DNA from: Sternotherus odoratus
Lineage: Eukaryota > Chordata > Testudines > Kinosternidae
Assembly: GCA_032164245.1 (NCBI GenBank)
Contig: JAVMKO010000001.1
Coordinates: 252,225,644-252,289,643 of the forward strand
Direction: 5' to 3'
Length of the DNA: 64,000 bases
A model generated the notes under the pieces. The model saw only the letters and a program-made list of their open reading frames with translations. It did no database searches and was not told the DNA's origin. How positions within the stretch are numbered: position 1 is the first letter of the stretch; each line of letters starts with the position of its first letter. The translations under genes were made by a program, and so were the position numbers. Positions 22,366 through 34,540 of the stretch are shown here, piece by piece.

Positions 22366-22675
22366 GGGCTGGGGCTACACTGCGGGTGGGCGGAGCAGGG
22401 GGGGATTGACCTAAGACATGCAACTTCGTGTAGCTGAAGTACCTTAGCTGGTCGTCTTACCTGGCTAAGACACCTTAGCTCAACTTACCTGGCCGTCTCC
22501 ATGGTGGCGGGTTGACCGCGGCCGCTCCCCCGCTGACTCTGCTTTACTCCTTCTGCCGAGGTGGAGTACGGGCATCGATTTGGGGATTGATTTATCACAT
22601 CTAGGTGAGACACGATAAATCAATCCCCAATACATTCAAGTGCTACCCACTGATCCGACAGGTAGTGTACCTTGA
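22366..22675. mobile_element. MITE, GATAAATCGAT family, copy 2
   Basis: Starts GGGCTGGGGCTACACTGCGG. It shares with 13459-13757 the CAACTTCGTGTAGCTGAAG block, the CCATGGTGGCGGGTTGACCG block and the inverted pair GATTTATCACATC / GAGACACGATAAATC. The right end is decayed and approximate. Confidence 0.65.
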
Positions 22676-22679
22676 ATGA

Positions 22680-25600
22680 GGGTTGTCCTCAGGGGTAGTG
22701 ATATCTGGAAGCAAGTGGGGCGTGGGAGTTGCAGACAGAGAAGAGGTTTGTGAGCTGGTTCCTTTTTTCGTTTCTTATACAGAAAAGCTATTTTTGGAAA
22801 TGCTTAGACTAAGCGTTTAAAATGTTAATGTGTACATTTAAAATCTTTTTTTGCAAAAGTTTTCTGAAAAGTTTGTCAACTGTGGCGTGAACAAAAAGAC
22901 AAGTATGCTATAACATTTTTATTGACATTTATTTGAGGTACCATGGAAATTCACTTGAGGCTCAGCCACTCCTGGGCACGGGAATCCTCTATTTAAGCCA
23001 GAATCTTTTATTCCCATCCAAGAAAAACTCTATTAACAGACCACATCATCATGGAATTTACATTTATAGATTACCCAAAGGATATAATAATAAAATAAAA
23101 ACTGGTAGCACAGTACCACTGAATATAAAAGTAAGCAAGCACTTTGAAAGAGTTTCCACACAGTCACAGATATTAAAACCTGGGTTTTTTTTATTGAGGT
23201 GGAGTGTTGTGCATATTATTCCCTTGTTCTTCCCACCATTAGTTTTTGAGACGTGATTTTTAAAATTTTCACATGGAAAATTTCCAAGGACAGGGAATGG
23301 AGGACTTGGTTTATTATTGTATCAGACTGGTACATATATAATAGAGCAGCACTCCTTAAATATTGCATTGTCGTGTCAGTGACCAGACACAACTCTAAAT
23401 TAGTGGACCTTTTAATCTAGTGACATCTACACTACATGTACATCTACATGTGTACATCTACTGTACATCTACTGTACATCTACTGTACATCTACAGTGTA
23501 CATCTACACTACATCTACATCCTATACATTGCAATAACTGGGGCTAAAAGGGGCTTGTATTCTGTAAGCAGGAGTTGTCTGATGAATCAATTAACATCTT
23601 TCTTTGTCCACATGGATAAGGATGCTAAACTATTAATGTGACAGTTGCTTTTGTTTGTCTGTCTTAGGACTTGAACCTGGGTTACAAGTTAAGTGTGCTG
23701 TCAGCTGGGCCTGCTGACAGCAGTAACATTTCCATCATTATTTCCTGTCAGTGTATGCTCAGTTGAGATAAACATGCACCTTAACAGTTAAGCAAATGTA
23801 CAATTACATGATGATTACCACCCAGCAGCATGAAATAATCGTGTGTGGAGGTGAAATTTACTAGCTAATAAGTCCAAGTAATAAAAAAGTTCCTTTCACC
23901 CTTGCAGAAACATACTGTCAACCTTCCCCCAAACCCTGCCTAGTTGTTTGTAGGCATGCAACCCAAGAAGACAGAATGTTAGTAGTTAAATACAACTGTC
24001 AGCTGAGCAGCACACTTCATCTCAAGGGAAGGACTTTCAGAATTTGTGCTGACAAGCTGAATTGTAATTGCAACTGTCAACAGATATTTCCTGAAGTCCT
24101 GTAGTTTTAATACACTTATTCTGTGCTTTCTTCTTTTTACCGTGTGCATGTATACACTCACATATGTGATTTAATTCTTTCTTTTTGTTTTGTGTTGTGG
24201 CCATGGTTCATTAGGTGACAATAAAAGACATAAAAACACCAGAATGTTGAATGACTTTATCCTTCACTTTATTCAGATGAGTTCCTGTCTGCATCCTGTA
24301 AAACTTGCCCAGACCAGTTTTGCCCTGGCCTCTTCATTTGTCATTCAGTTTTGCGCACATTGAAAGACAATGTGCATTCCCCTCACCTTTGGGGCGAAGC
24401 CAGACTTTGAGGCACATGCTCCCCTACTTGGTGTAAACATTGCTCATGCCAATCGGAAGCTAATGCAAACAGGTTTTGAGCCCCCTCCCCATGACACTTC
24501 TGTGATGTCATAGTTGGTACTTATGGACCTGTCTGCCATGTGCAGACAGAGAGAGGAGAAAGAAAACCGTATCCTGTGTACCCCCGTAACTGAGCCTGAT
24601 CACCTCAAAGCCTCTTTCTCTGTTCACGTGTTTTCAAACAGAGCTTCTACGTTTGCCGGTCGTTATGTGTTAGTTTGTATTTGTAAGTATCAGTTATTAC
24701 TAAATGCTGCATCTTTGTTTATAAATATTGTTAGTAGATATTTTAGTCAGTGTGTTTTAAGTTTCATTAAATCTATTAGCTAATCAAACGCTGCTCCCTT
24801 ACCCCTTGTAATTATCCCCAATAAAACTTTAAATTGATTAATTTTAGAGGTGTGTGTGTGTGTGTGTCTGCAGTTCGCATTGTGACCTATACTCTCCTTG
24901 CATCCCTTACCATATAGTCTATTGCCACGTGCAGCCTGGTAAATAACAGGCCTGCAATTTTTCGACCCTGCGAGTCCGTGGCAATCCACACACTTGTGAT
25001 AACAGAAGGGTATAATGAATGTTTTCACTTCCTCTGTTGTATACATAATTCATCATATACCTAATTATCCCAAGTACAACAGGAAGGGTTTTGTTTAATT
25101 CTGTTGTCAGCTTTGTTAGTATGAAGAGCATTTCTTAGATTAATCCTTGTTCTCAGGAACTTTAACATAGTTAAATCCATATAGAAAATAACGTTAATCA
25201 AAAGATTAATTTCACTCTTAAGACAAAGTCTGATATGTGTGGTAAAAATGTATTAGTATTTACCAGAGTTACAATGTTTAGCTTTTGCAGGTCTTGCATG
25301 GTTAAAACTGATATAAATGGTGTATAAATTAAAATGAATTCTTAATGCAGTGATGCTCAGACCTCAGTGGTTCAGGAGCCAAAGTAGGGATCAGCATTAC
25401 CTAAAAAAGCCACAGTAGTGTGAATTCATTGTTTCATTTATGATAGCACTATTCATATTTAAGCAGTGCAGTATGTCAAAGGAAATATTTAGTTCATATA
25501 GCTATATAATTCTCACACCAGATAAATTAAAAACTTGATAACTTAATAGGTTAATAACACAGTAAAAGCACCCTGACTGGTTAATAATTAAATCACACAG

Positions 25601-27246
25601 TGTTTTAATATTATGCATTGCAAAGATCTGCAGGAGACATGTTAAAGAGCCACTTGCGGCTCATGAGCCGCAGTCTGAGTATCACTGTCTTAACATATAA
25701 TTAAACAGCCTGGGTACAATGGTTGAGTCTAGAGTTTTGATCTACTGTCTTAGGTTGTTAACTTTCTGTGGACTGTCCTCCAAATTTGAAATGTTTGGTT
25801 TTCCTCTCTGTTGTCATGAAAAATGCTGATGATCAGATAAGGAAACAAGCAAAAGAGGGCTCTTTTGTTACAGCTGTTTCACATGCAAATCTGTGATAAA
25901 GAGAATAGCAGATGGAGGGGGAGAATTTGTATTCATACTTCTCTAGTAGTTCTTTGCCACTCTTAATGCAAGGCGCATTTTATAATGCACAACAGTCTTT
26001 TCAAAATAAAAAACAGTATTTCTTGCCTGTCATATGGTTTTTTCCCCTTTATTGGCGCAGTGTAGATAATCACATTTCTAAATAGTGATAGAGCCTCAAA
26101 TGACTTACACAGTCCATCCCAAGCCAGTACAAGCTACAATTTTATACCACACCACCACTTACTTTGTTTGCCACATTTTCTTGAGAAAGATCATTGTACA
26201 CATTTTGTTTTTCTTATTTTATGCTTCCTTTGTTCCACTTTATCAGTGCAGTTGTAAATTTGGTTTACTCTAGTAACCATGAGTTACATGCTCTGATTCT
26301 GTTACATGACTTCTGAAGAATAGCTTATTATGCAAATAATCCCATTGATTTTCATGGTTGCAGAAATAAAGAAGTTATGTAATGGTTGTCATGACTACAT
26401 AATGTAGGTAATCTAAATACATTTTAACAAATGCATTATTTGGTGGGTCTAAATTGTGGCAGGAAATTTCATTTTTAAATATAGTTTCATGGGTGGTTTG
26501 TTCATCAGTAAGAGAGGTGGTTCTGGCTAAATTATGTTCTCAATTATGCTTGTTGTACTGATACGTTCCATGTATTAAAATGTTATGTTATGCATACCAA
26601 TGATTTAAGGCTATATTTGAGACATGTCAAGCTGCAAATTGTGTGAGCCTCTCACAAAGGCGTTTTAGGTCTTGTACCAGCTAGGTAGACAAGCTGCCCA
26701 TGAATCGCTGCTGAGTTTTGACAAATAACTTTTCTATTACAGGATCTGCTCAGTCATTCATATTCTATATCTACGTCCCCCAATATTCCATGATTGTGCA
26801 GTCACATAATTAGCCATTAAATTTACTCCTTGAGGCAGAATTGTTCATTAGAATGTCAGCTTTAATTAAAATATTTTTAGCTCTCATGGTTGTGGGGATC
26901 ACCTTGAATGTGTGGAGAGAGAGTAAACTGATGCTGTTACAGCTCTTTGAAAGTGCAGTGGCTGAATGTTACGTTCATCTTACACGGAGGCTTGAAGACT
27001 CCACAATTCTGTGGCTGCAGGACTTGGCTATTTTCTAAGATCCACAATTCTGTTGTTTGGAGCTGGAGTTAGTACTTGGTTTCAATCAGGCACCCAGCAT
27101 TTTGCTAGCTCTATTCCTGCTTGGCTAAGACATACTTTCCAGCTGCCTCTCGCTCTCCAGCTTTTCTTACAAGAGTTAATTAGATTGCAATGCATGTTCC
27201 CTATATTGTTCAGTGAGCTAGAGAGCATAGGGTTAGGGAGTCAGAC
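22680..27246. other. Intronic sequence with small tandem repeats
   Basis: No exon recognised over 4.5 kb. It holds an 11-bp tandem (about 23435-23520, listed separately) and a GT run at about 24852-24867. Remaining open frames are short and AT-driven. Confidence 0.45.
23420..23522. repeat. 11-bp minisatellite (CTGTACATCTA)
   Basis: About four near-perfect 11-bp units from 23460, flanked by variant units with ACTACAT and GTGTACAT. No spacers, so it is not a CRISPR array. Confidence 0.8.
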
Positions 27247-27249
27247 CTA

Positions 27250-28368
27250 GGGCTGGTCCCCACTAGGGCTTAACGTCGACTTTAGCGATGTTAAGTCGAT
27301 ATAAACATGTACCGGTCCTCACATGCATGCCATTAAAGTCGATTTAAAGGGACCTCAAAATCGACTTCTGTACTCCTCCCTAACGAGAGGAGTAGCGCTG
27401 AAATCAACCTCTCTGGGTCGATTGTCAATTAGTGAGGATGCAGGTGACATTAAGCCTCCGACCTTCCACAATGCCCGTTAGCTCCCCAGGGGACCAGCCA
27501 CAAGTCCGAGCAGCTCCGCGGCCTCCCCCGTGCCTGCCTGAGCAGGTTTGTGGACCCCCCCGCCCGCCCGAGCAGCCCCGCGCCGGCTCCCCCCGCCTGA
27601 GCAGCTCCGTGGACCCCCGGTGCCCACCCGAGCAGGTCCGCGGACCCCACCCGCCCGCCCGAGCAGCCCCGTGCCGGCTCCCTCCATCCGCCCGAGCAGC
27701 TCCATGGACCCCCGTGCCCACCTGAACAGCTCCGCGCCGGCTCCCCCCCGCCTGCCCAAGCAGGTCCGCGGACCCCCCAGCCCGCCCGAGCAGGAGTCCA
27801 CGGAGCTGCTCGGGCAGGCGGGGGGGAGCCGGCGCGGAGCTGCTCGGGCAGGCGGGGGGGAGCTGGCGCGGGGCTGCTCGGGCAGGCGGGGGGGAGCCGG
27901 CGCGGGGCTGCTCGGGCAGGCGGGGGGGAGCCGGCGCGGGGCTGCTCGGGCGGGCGGGGGGGAGCCGGCGCGGGGCTGCTCGGGCGGGCGGGGGGGAGCC
28001 GGCGCGGGGCTGCTCGGGCGGGGGGGGGGGGGGGGCGGGTCCGCGGGGCTGCTCGGGCGGGCGGGGGGGAGCCGGTGCAGGGCTGCTCGGGCGGGCACTG
28101 GGGGCCATGGAGCTGCTCGGACTGGTGGCTGGTCCCCTGGGGAGCATGCCCGGCTGCCCCGAAAGGTGGTGCCTGCTGGGGACTCCCGGAATGGTGGGAT
28201 ATCTACCCACAGTGCAATGCTGGCTATGTCGACCCTTGCAAAAGTTGTAAGGACAGACACTGTCGACCTGCTGTGATTTGTGGGGACGCACTAAGTCGAC
28301 TTTATACAGTCTGCTTTAGAAAATCGACTTAAGGGAAATCGACCTATTGCTGTAGTGAAGACATACCC
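27250..28368. mobile_element. GGGC...ACCC inverted-repeat element with GC-rich core
   Basis: Left end GGGCTGGTCCCCACTAGGGC, right end TGTAGTGAAGACATACCC; CTA and TTA lie outside. Inner words AACGTCGACTTTAGCGATG and GTCGATATAAAC have counterparts GTCGACTTTATAC and AAATCGACTTAAGGG near the right end. The core (27480-28125) is a palindromic minisatellite described separately. At 1.1 kb it is much longer than related elements, mainly because of this core. No transposase frame; the long open frames on both strands (27425-28291) are Pro/Ala/Gly/Arg-rich products of the repeat. Confidence 0.75.
27806..28120. repeat. 34-bp GC-rich minisatellite, right arm of palindrome
   Basis: CTGCTCGGGC begins at 27806, 27840, 27874, 27908, 27942, 27976 and 28010, an exact 34-bp period. 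Variant units follow at 28049, 28083 and 28113. The left arm (about 27480-27795) has the inverse units (GCCCGAGCAG with GCGCCGGCTCCCC), so the two arms are inverted copies with a centre near 27795. G runs of 7 to 16 nt occur in each unit on the plus strand. Confidence 0.9.
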
Positions 28369-28598
28369 TTAGAGTCCAGATTGGAGGAAAGAAGCCTAGC
28401 CTAACCAGGTAGGCTGGCTGGAGAAGAATGGAGCAACTGAGGCCTAGGGACAAGCTGATACAGGACGCAAGCTCTACGTCCCTGACACTTGGAGGGAAGA
28501 AGAATTTGTGCTAGGTTACTTGGAGAGCATTGTTCATGCAACTATTAGAACTTAAACCTGTAAGTGGGGAAAAAATGAAAAACAGAAAATAAAGTGTT

Positions 28599-29823
28599 AC
28601 TTCTTGGGGAATTCCACACCACTGCGCTATGCAGAATTTTGCACGAATTAACATTGTGTGTGCAGAATTTCCTTTCCCCCACATAAATGGGCTGCAGTGT
28701 TACTAGATGCCACCTCTTGGACCTGGAAGAGCCCAGCTTGCACAAAGAAGACACTGCTGCGGGATGCAGGGGGAGCTAGGGGGTTTCTGGTAGCTGCAGT
28801 TCCCAGGAGGGCCTGAGGGAAGGAAAGAGTGGTGCAGAGGAAACTCCATGCAAGCCTGGGGCTGAGCATCAGTCTGTTTCTCCCTCTGGATTCCTGGGCT
28901 CCGCGGGAGAGGAAGATGGGTGTCTGGGTGGGGAGGGGCGCACACGGGAGAGGGAATACCGATATCTGGGCTCCCGACTTGGGCTCTGGGATCAGGAAGG
29001 GGGCAAAAAAACAAGAACTTCGTTGTCATAGGTTTTTTTTTAACTTTAGGACTCATTAAGAAAGGGATAAGGACATCAAAAATGATCAGGGGTCTGGAAC
29101 AGCTTTCATATGAGGAAAGATTAATAAGACTAGGACTTTTTAGCTTGGAAAAGAGACATGTAAGGGGAATATAATTGAGGTCCATAAAATCATGACTGGT
29201 GTAGAGAAAGCAAATGATAAACGTTATTTACTCCTCATAACACAAGAACTAGGAGTCACCCAATGAAATTAATAGGCAGCAGGTTTAAAACAAATGAAAG
29301 AAAGTATTTTTTCACACAACGCAGAGTCAGTATGTGGAACTCTTTGCCAGAGAATGTTGTGAAGGCCAAGACTATAACAGGGTTCAAAAAAGAACTAGAT
29401 AAGTTCATGGAGGATAGGTCCATCAATGGCTGTTAGCCAGGATGGGTAGGGATGGTGTCCCTAGCCTCTGGTTTGACAGAAGCTGGGAATGGGCAACAGG
29501 TAATGGATCACTTGATGATTACCTGTTCTGTTCATTTCCTCTGGAGCACCTGGCATCATTGGCCACTGTCACAAGACAAGATACAAGGCTAGATGGACCT
29601 TTGTATGGCCGCTCTTCTGTTCTCTTATGTTCTGCTCCTCGGGGGGAATTTTTGTGAGTGTCTATATTGTTACAGACATACTTCTGACAGGTGTTTTGAA
29701 ATAAAGTACCGAAAAACCCTGAAACTGGTGTAATTATGTCATGTTATTTTGACAAATAAAATTTGCTGAATTTTGCAGAAATTTTACTTTTTTTCTTTTT
29801 TGGTGCAGAATGCCCCCAGGAGT
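28599..29823. mobile_element. Inverted-repeat DNA element with exact 8-bp duplication
   Basis: Left end ACTTCTTGGGGAATTCCACA; right end, inverted, ACTCCTGGGGGCATTCTGCA. AAAGTGTT is present at 28591-28598 and again at 29824-29831. An 8-bp duplication suggests a hAT-like element (inference). A CR1 3' fragment lies inside (29050-29635). No transposase frame is seen. Confidence 0.78.
29050..29635 (+). mobile_element. CR1-type LINE 3' fragment nested in the DNA element
   Basis: Encodes the C-terminal CR1 pol words EQLSYEERLIRLGLFSLEKR (29097-29156), then, after frameshifts, FTQRRVSMWNSLPENVVK-like sequence. It ends with a 3' untranslated region finishing CTCTTATGTTCT. This is a different CR1 subfamily from the copies at 1970 and 36183, whose 3' ends finish in ATTCTATGAT. 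5'-truncated. Confidence 0.8.
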
Positions 29824-29831
29824 AAAGTGTT

Positions 29832-31921
29832 CTGAAATTAAACCTAGCAACTGAACTTTCAGGAACCAGAAGACTGGGTTAATGGGTTGGATAATCAAGT
29901 TTTGTCTTCTTTAATTGTAAAGAAATAGCCTTACACAAAAGATGATCAGTATGTACTCTAAAAACATGTTGACAGAAGAATAAACTAAGTCAAAAGTAAA
30001 ATCTGGTACTTGGCAGACCTTTGTGGCAACTTGCTTCAGAAATAAGAAGTACTTTTCTTGAGGGATTAAGCACAGTAGGTATTCAGCTGTGTAGGAGAAA
30101 GCATATTTGTCATACTATTAGTACTGAAGCATGAATGCTCTGAAATATGAGCAGCTGCAGTTTTGCTGCTGTTACATTTGTGTATCTCGTTTTCTGTGAG
30201 GTACCAGAATTTTCAGCATATGCTGTTAGCAAGATGTAGTGGAAAAAGTCCGTTTGTTCTAGTCAGGATGGTGAAGGCTGGTAGTTTTATCACTCTGTTC
30301 AGTGAAGAGGGATGTTGTGAAGTCCGGCTCCTTTTTGTTGCTGCACACATGCACGCATGACTCATATTTTATGAATTAGGTACAAGTCACATTTTGACAT
30401 AATTTTGTATATTGAAAGAGACTGTCAGGTTTTATCAGAATTAAGCTACCTTTATTATTACAATTTTTTCTACCTACGTGTTCTTTGTGTGTTCTTAAAA
30501 CAAGAAATAAAACACAGAGCTACTAACCTAAAATATTTTATTCTTCAAGTTAACAGCGAAGGAGTTGTATAGATAATTGGTCATCCAGTTGGACTTCAAA
30601 TAAATTAACTATAACACTATTTTTATTAATAATTAGAATTTCAGTAACACAATAGGTTCCTACCCAGGATTTGGGTCCCACTATGGTATATGTAGTGCGC
30701 ACACATATGAAAACCATACTTTCCCAGAAGAGCTTTAACATCTTTACCTGTTGTATTATGTTACAATCGTTGCCTAAAAATTAGGAAACAAGATTTAGTT
30801 TGGAAGATTATGTAAAAGAATGAACTCAGATAAATTACCTGGTTTGTAATGGATGCATTTTTGATCCAAGATTTGCAAGAAAAATAGAACATCCCTAGTT
30901 ATTAACTTCTCAGAAAACTACAGTTTTGAGAATGTCTAGTCTAAGATCAGTATTCTTAATATCAGCCTAGAGCCTCATCTATTTCAACTTCACATTTGAC
31001 GTGTAATGATTGGCACACTATGTAGTCTGTCATTTATAAACATAGGGCCTAATCTTTCAATCAGATCCATACACAAAGACCTTTACATCTGGGCAGAGCC
31101 CCACTGACTTCAATAGAGCTCTGCCTGGGCACAAGGTTCCACCCCTGGGCATGTGCTTGTAGGTTTGGGGCCATATAAGGTAGGAAATAACTTGGGAAAT
31201 GCCTACCTTTTCCAGAAAATGAAAAATGGGATGTAAATCTTTGATCTGTATCTTTACAGTATGCCTGTCATTTAGCCATTTTAGTACTTCACAAAACTAT
31301 GTGGTTAAAGTGAAATTTTTAAAAGTAAGTCTGTCAGATATGGGCTGCTTGATGGATCAGATAATCCTTCTGTATATTTTTACTGTACTGCCTCTTCATT
31401 TGTTGTTCTTGAAAAAGTTATACATCAGTCCCAGAAAACAAATGATTAAACTAACATTGACTGTGCCTTTAATAATTAATATTGGTTTTTGTTAAAGAAT
31501 ACATTTCTATAACTATTAGAAAGTGGATAGACTAGTTGATAACAGCTGCTAATAAGTATCTACATAGCAGGTATTCATCTTTGGATACATTCTGTTGCTA
31601 TGAAGTGCAAATTTCAGAAGTTATGCTTTCAGACCTAATAGGATGGTGTTGTTTCTTAGCATCTCGAGTCCAGTGAATAAATATTTTAATTAAATTGAAT
31701 AACAGGCAATTGAATATTTGATATTTAACATTCATTATGTAACAACTTCAATTTCAAGCTTCCAGGGGTTATTCGTAATTTTGTTCAGAATTCTGAAAAA
31801 TATTGATAGTTCCCTCTTTTATGCCTATGATCGCAATATTTATTTTAATAATGAAATATAGCTGTTTAAAGTATATATTTTTGATGTTTCAAAAATGTGC
31901 TTTTTCTTTTTCTCTTCTCAG
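29832..31921. other. Intronic sequence before LRCH1 exon, no gene seen
   Basis: AT-rich. A short stretch at about 31045-31190 (GACTTCAATAGAGCTCTGCC) resembles a common amniote repeat but is too decayed to name. A pyrimidine-rich tract ending TTTCTTTTTCTCTTCTCAG leads into the exon. Confidence 0.5.
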
Positions 31922-32066
31922 ATATGTCCAAGAATAGATTAACTGAAGTTCCTATGGAGCTGTGCCATTTTGTGTCACTGGAAACACTAAATCTATACCA
32001 CAATTGTATTAAAATTATTCCAGATGCCATAGTGAATTTACAAATGCTGACTTACTTAAATTTGAG
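31922..32066 (+). CDS. LRCH1: LRCH1 internal exon a (LRR)
   Basis: A 145-bp coding exon of the LRR and calponin-homology protein LRCH1, a cytoplasmic regulator reported to act on Cdc42 signalling through DOCK8. It is bordered by AG at 31920-31921 and GTAAGT at 32067. It begins with the last two bases of a codon and reads MSKNRLTEVPMELCHFVSLE then TLNLYHNCIKIIPDAIVNLQ, which are typical LxxLxLxxNxIxxIP leucine-rich repeats. It ends with two bases (AG) of a Ser codon finished by the next exon. Human LRCH2 and LRCH3 differ clearly at this exon from memory, so LRCH1 is the best assignment. The first exon, with the N-terminal region, must lie upstream of the window. Confidence 0.93.
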
Positions 32067-33029
32067 GTAAGTTAACTTTAGTGCTTCTTCGTGTGTTGTC
32101 AGTTATGATGGGTCTTTTTCTCTCTACATTTTCCATACATCTTCAGAAACATCACCGACTGTTGCTCATTTTATTGGCTTCTATAAAGCAGAAGGTCCAT
32201 AGCTACATAGGCAGAATTAGACCTTTAAGTCAGTGATTGGGGAAGTCATGACATGACTGAAGAGTTGACCAGGTTTTTGTTCTGTCTCTGTAGCTGCGGG
32301 AAGGTTTATTGGAATTCCTAGTGGAGAGCAAAAGTGTGTTTTAAAAAAAGATTTTGGCCATAAATTTGTTTCTGTAGCTGTGTTTCTGGTCCTCCCCTGC
32401 ATAGGGATTTAAGGGTTCAGTTTCTTTTTACTGTTAATACACCATTAGGGGAGCCTCTGCCAGTGTGCTGGGAACATGTCAAAATGAAGGGTGAAGCTGG
32501 AATGTATGCTGGCTGCTGCACCCCACTTGTGGAGTGCCTGAATTGGCAATCTCTGTGTATTCTGCAACCAGGAGTCCTGTACATTTTAGCAGATCCAGAT
32601 TGGGCAGGGACCTTCATGGAATTGGTCTCCTGAGCTAGGATCAGCATATCTAGACCATCAGGAAACTGGGTCAATTAAACCACTCCTGCTCCCTTAAAGG
32701 TGGATGAGGAGGAAGAGTTGGAAATTGACACACATGCCCATAGATTGTTTGTTTGTTTCTCGAGAGACAGAAAATATGGCAGATGATCAGCCGTCTCTGG
32801 GATATTTCAGTTCACTCCCTGATGTAATTATTGGGGATGGTCATGTGATATGTAGACACAGCAATGAGCCCGAGTGCACACGAGATCTCTCCAGTCATTT
32901 CTGCTGTCCTTATCTCCTCACACCAGTTCATCCTACCAAAAGAGTCCAACTTCCTTGGAGTCTAGTAACCTCTTTGAGGTGATGGCTGAAGACTCATAAT
33001 TTCAAGAAGGGATTTCCCTTTCCTGAGTT
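32067..33029. other. LRCH1 intron, no further gene seen
   Basis: Starts with a strong donor GTAAGT. A weak open frame at 32704-32982 has no recognised content; it may belong to an old DIRS gag region upstream of the relic at 33030, but this is not demonstrable by eye. Confidence 0.45.
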
Positions 33030-33733
33030 GGACAAGAATAGTGCTTACCCCTGATACCCACCTCAGAGGATGGGGAGCTCACATGAAGATGGATTTAGTA
33101 CCAGGCTCTTGACAGAGCAAGAGTAAAAGCAGTCTATTATTGTTTTTTTTGCAGTGCCCCAGTCCTTGACCAGGACCTCACTGTGCTAGGCACTGTACAA
33201 ACTAAACTATTGTTAGATCTCAGAGCAATTCGCTATAGACTCAGGATCCTCTCTTCCTGGGTAAACATTGCCCACGTCCTAATCATGATTGACAACACCA
33301 GTGCAGTGTTTTACCTCAACAAACAGGGTGGGGTAAGGTCATCAACCCTACAAAAGGAAGCCCACCTTCTGATGTTCTGGGCAGAGGGAAACTCTAATCT
33401 CCTTTTACTCTACATAGTCAAGGCAGAAAAAGAACATGACAAACTGGCTGAGCAGGGAACAGCTAGATCACTTGCAGTGGAGTCTTCATCTAGAAGTGTT
33501 TTAGTTACTAATGATGAAATTTGGGGTCCTGCTAGTAGATCTGTTTGCATTACACCTGCAATGCAACATCCCCCCTCCTTTTCCTCCTGAAGGGTGAGCA
33601 AGAGAAGTGGACATATGCTTTCTTCCATTTGACCCAAGAGAGAAGCTCTGGCATATATTGGATGTTCAAAGAGCCCACTTGATCTTTATCAGACACATAC
33701 AGATTTTTCACCAGTCTAATGCTCTGTTCCAGG
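33030..33733 (+). pseudogene. DIRS relic: RNase H and recombinase fragments
   Basis: Decayed DIRS pol and recombinase pieces inside an LRCH1 intron. Visible RNase H words are VLTPDTHLRGWGAHM near 33040-33085 and MIDNTSAVFYLNKQGGVRSS near 33285-33345, matching LVTDASALGWGAHL and LTDNTAAMFYINKQGG of copy 2. At about 33600-33733 a recombinase fragment reads ILDVQRAHLIFIRHIQIF, matching LDVRRALAFYLDRTRPF of copy 1. The intervening part is deleted. Between the two RNase H motifs, 33145-33215 looks like another small repeat insertion. It belongs to a more diverged DIRS family than copies 1 and 2. Confidence 0.75.
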
Positions 33734-34205
33734 TCTGCACAACTCGGAAAGCGGCGAGGGCCATAATACTGCAAAAAAATCCAGTGTGGGCCGAAAAGCC
33801 CCGCCCTCGCCCCGCCCCCATCTACACCTTCGCCCCCCCCAAAACTCCACCCCCCCAATCCTTATCCCCTGACCGCCCCCTAGAACCCCACCCCCTATCT
33901 AAGCCTCCCTGCTCCTGGTCCCCTGACTGCGCCCTCCTGAGACCCCCTCACCCTAACTGCCCCCATAGCACCCTACCCTCGACCTTAAATTCACACCACC
34001 ACCACCAGGCAGACCCCCCAGAACTCCTGACCCATCCAACCCCCCCGACCTTGTCCCCTGACTGCCCTTTCCAGACACCCCTCACCGCTAACCACCCCCC
34101 AGGACCCCACCCTCTACCCAACTCCCCTGCTCCCTGTCCCCTGACTGCCCCAACACCTATGCACCCCCCCCCACCCCCCCAAGATCTGATTTGTATATTG
34201 ACCTG
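33734..34205. repeat. C-rich low-complexity repeat
   Basis: Starts with GCACAACTCGGAAAGCGGCG and continues with about 400 bp of imperfect CCCCTGAC/CCCCAC words up to CCCCCAAGATCTGATTTGTA. The open frame through it is a product of the C-rich repeat. Class unassigned. Confidence 0.55.
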
Positions 34206-34540
34206 GGCCTGGGGCCTGATTCCTTAGAATTGGGGAGAACAGTTTTCTTTATTTGGGGCATTGGTTTTCATAACCATTGGTCCCCAGGACAGGTGGCTGC
34301 TGGTGGTGATACTGGGAATCTGGAGTGTCTAAGGGAATTGCTTGTGTGACTTGTGGTTAGCCAGTGGGGCGAAACCAAAGTCTTTTCTGTTTGGCTGGTT
34401 TGGTTTGCCTTAGTGTGGAAAAACCCCAGCTTTGGGCTGTAGTTGCCCCTTTGGGAGCAGTCTGTCCTGATCTGACACTCTCAGTTGGAACCCACCAGGA
34501 ACAGCACCGTCACACCTGGCAAATTAAGTTTTAAATTTAA
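34206..34540. repeat. Possible LTR-like dispersed repeat (low certainty)
   Basis: Non-AT-rich block with words such as GACTTGTGGTTAGCCAGTGG and GGAAAAACCCCAGCTTTGGG that I associate with a dispersed turtle repeat. No paired copy occurs in the window, so class and borders are not supported. Confidence 0.3.

Noticed and set aside
23420..23522. CRISPR-like array
   Set aside because: Eleven-base units are directly adjacent without spacers, in a vertebrate genome; it is a minisatellite.
27425..28291. Long open frames (240-290 codons) on both strands and a possible CpG-island promoter for LRCH1
   Set aside because: They are products of the 34-bp palindromic repeat inside a terminal-inverted-repeat element. 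Composition is only Pro/Ala/Gly/Arg, and the element borders explain the GC content.
33607..34227. A 206-codon open frame as a proline-rich gene
   Set aside because: Its first 40 codons are a DIRS recombinase relic and the rest is a C-rich low-complexity repeat.
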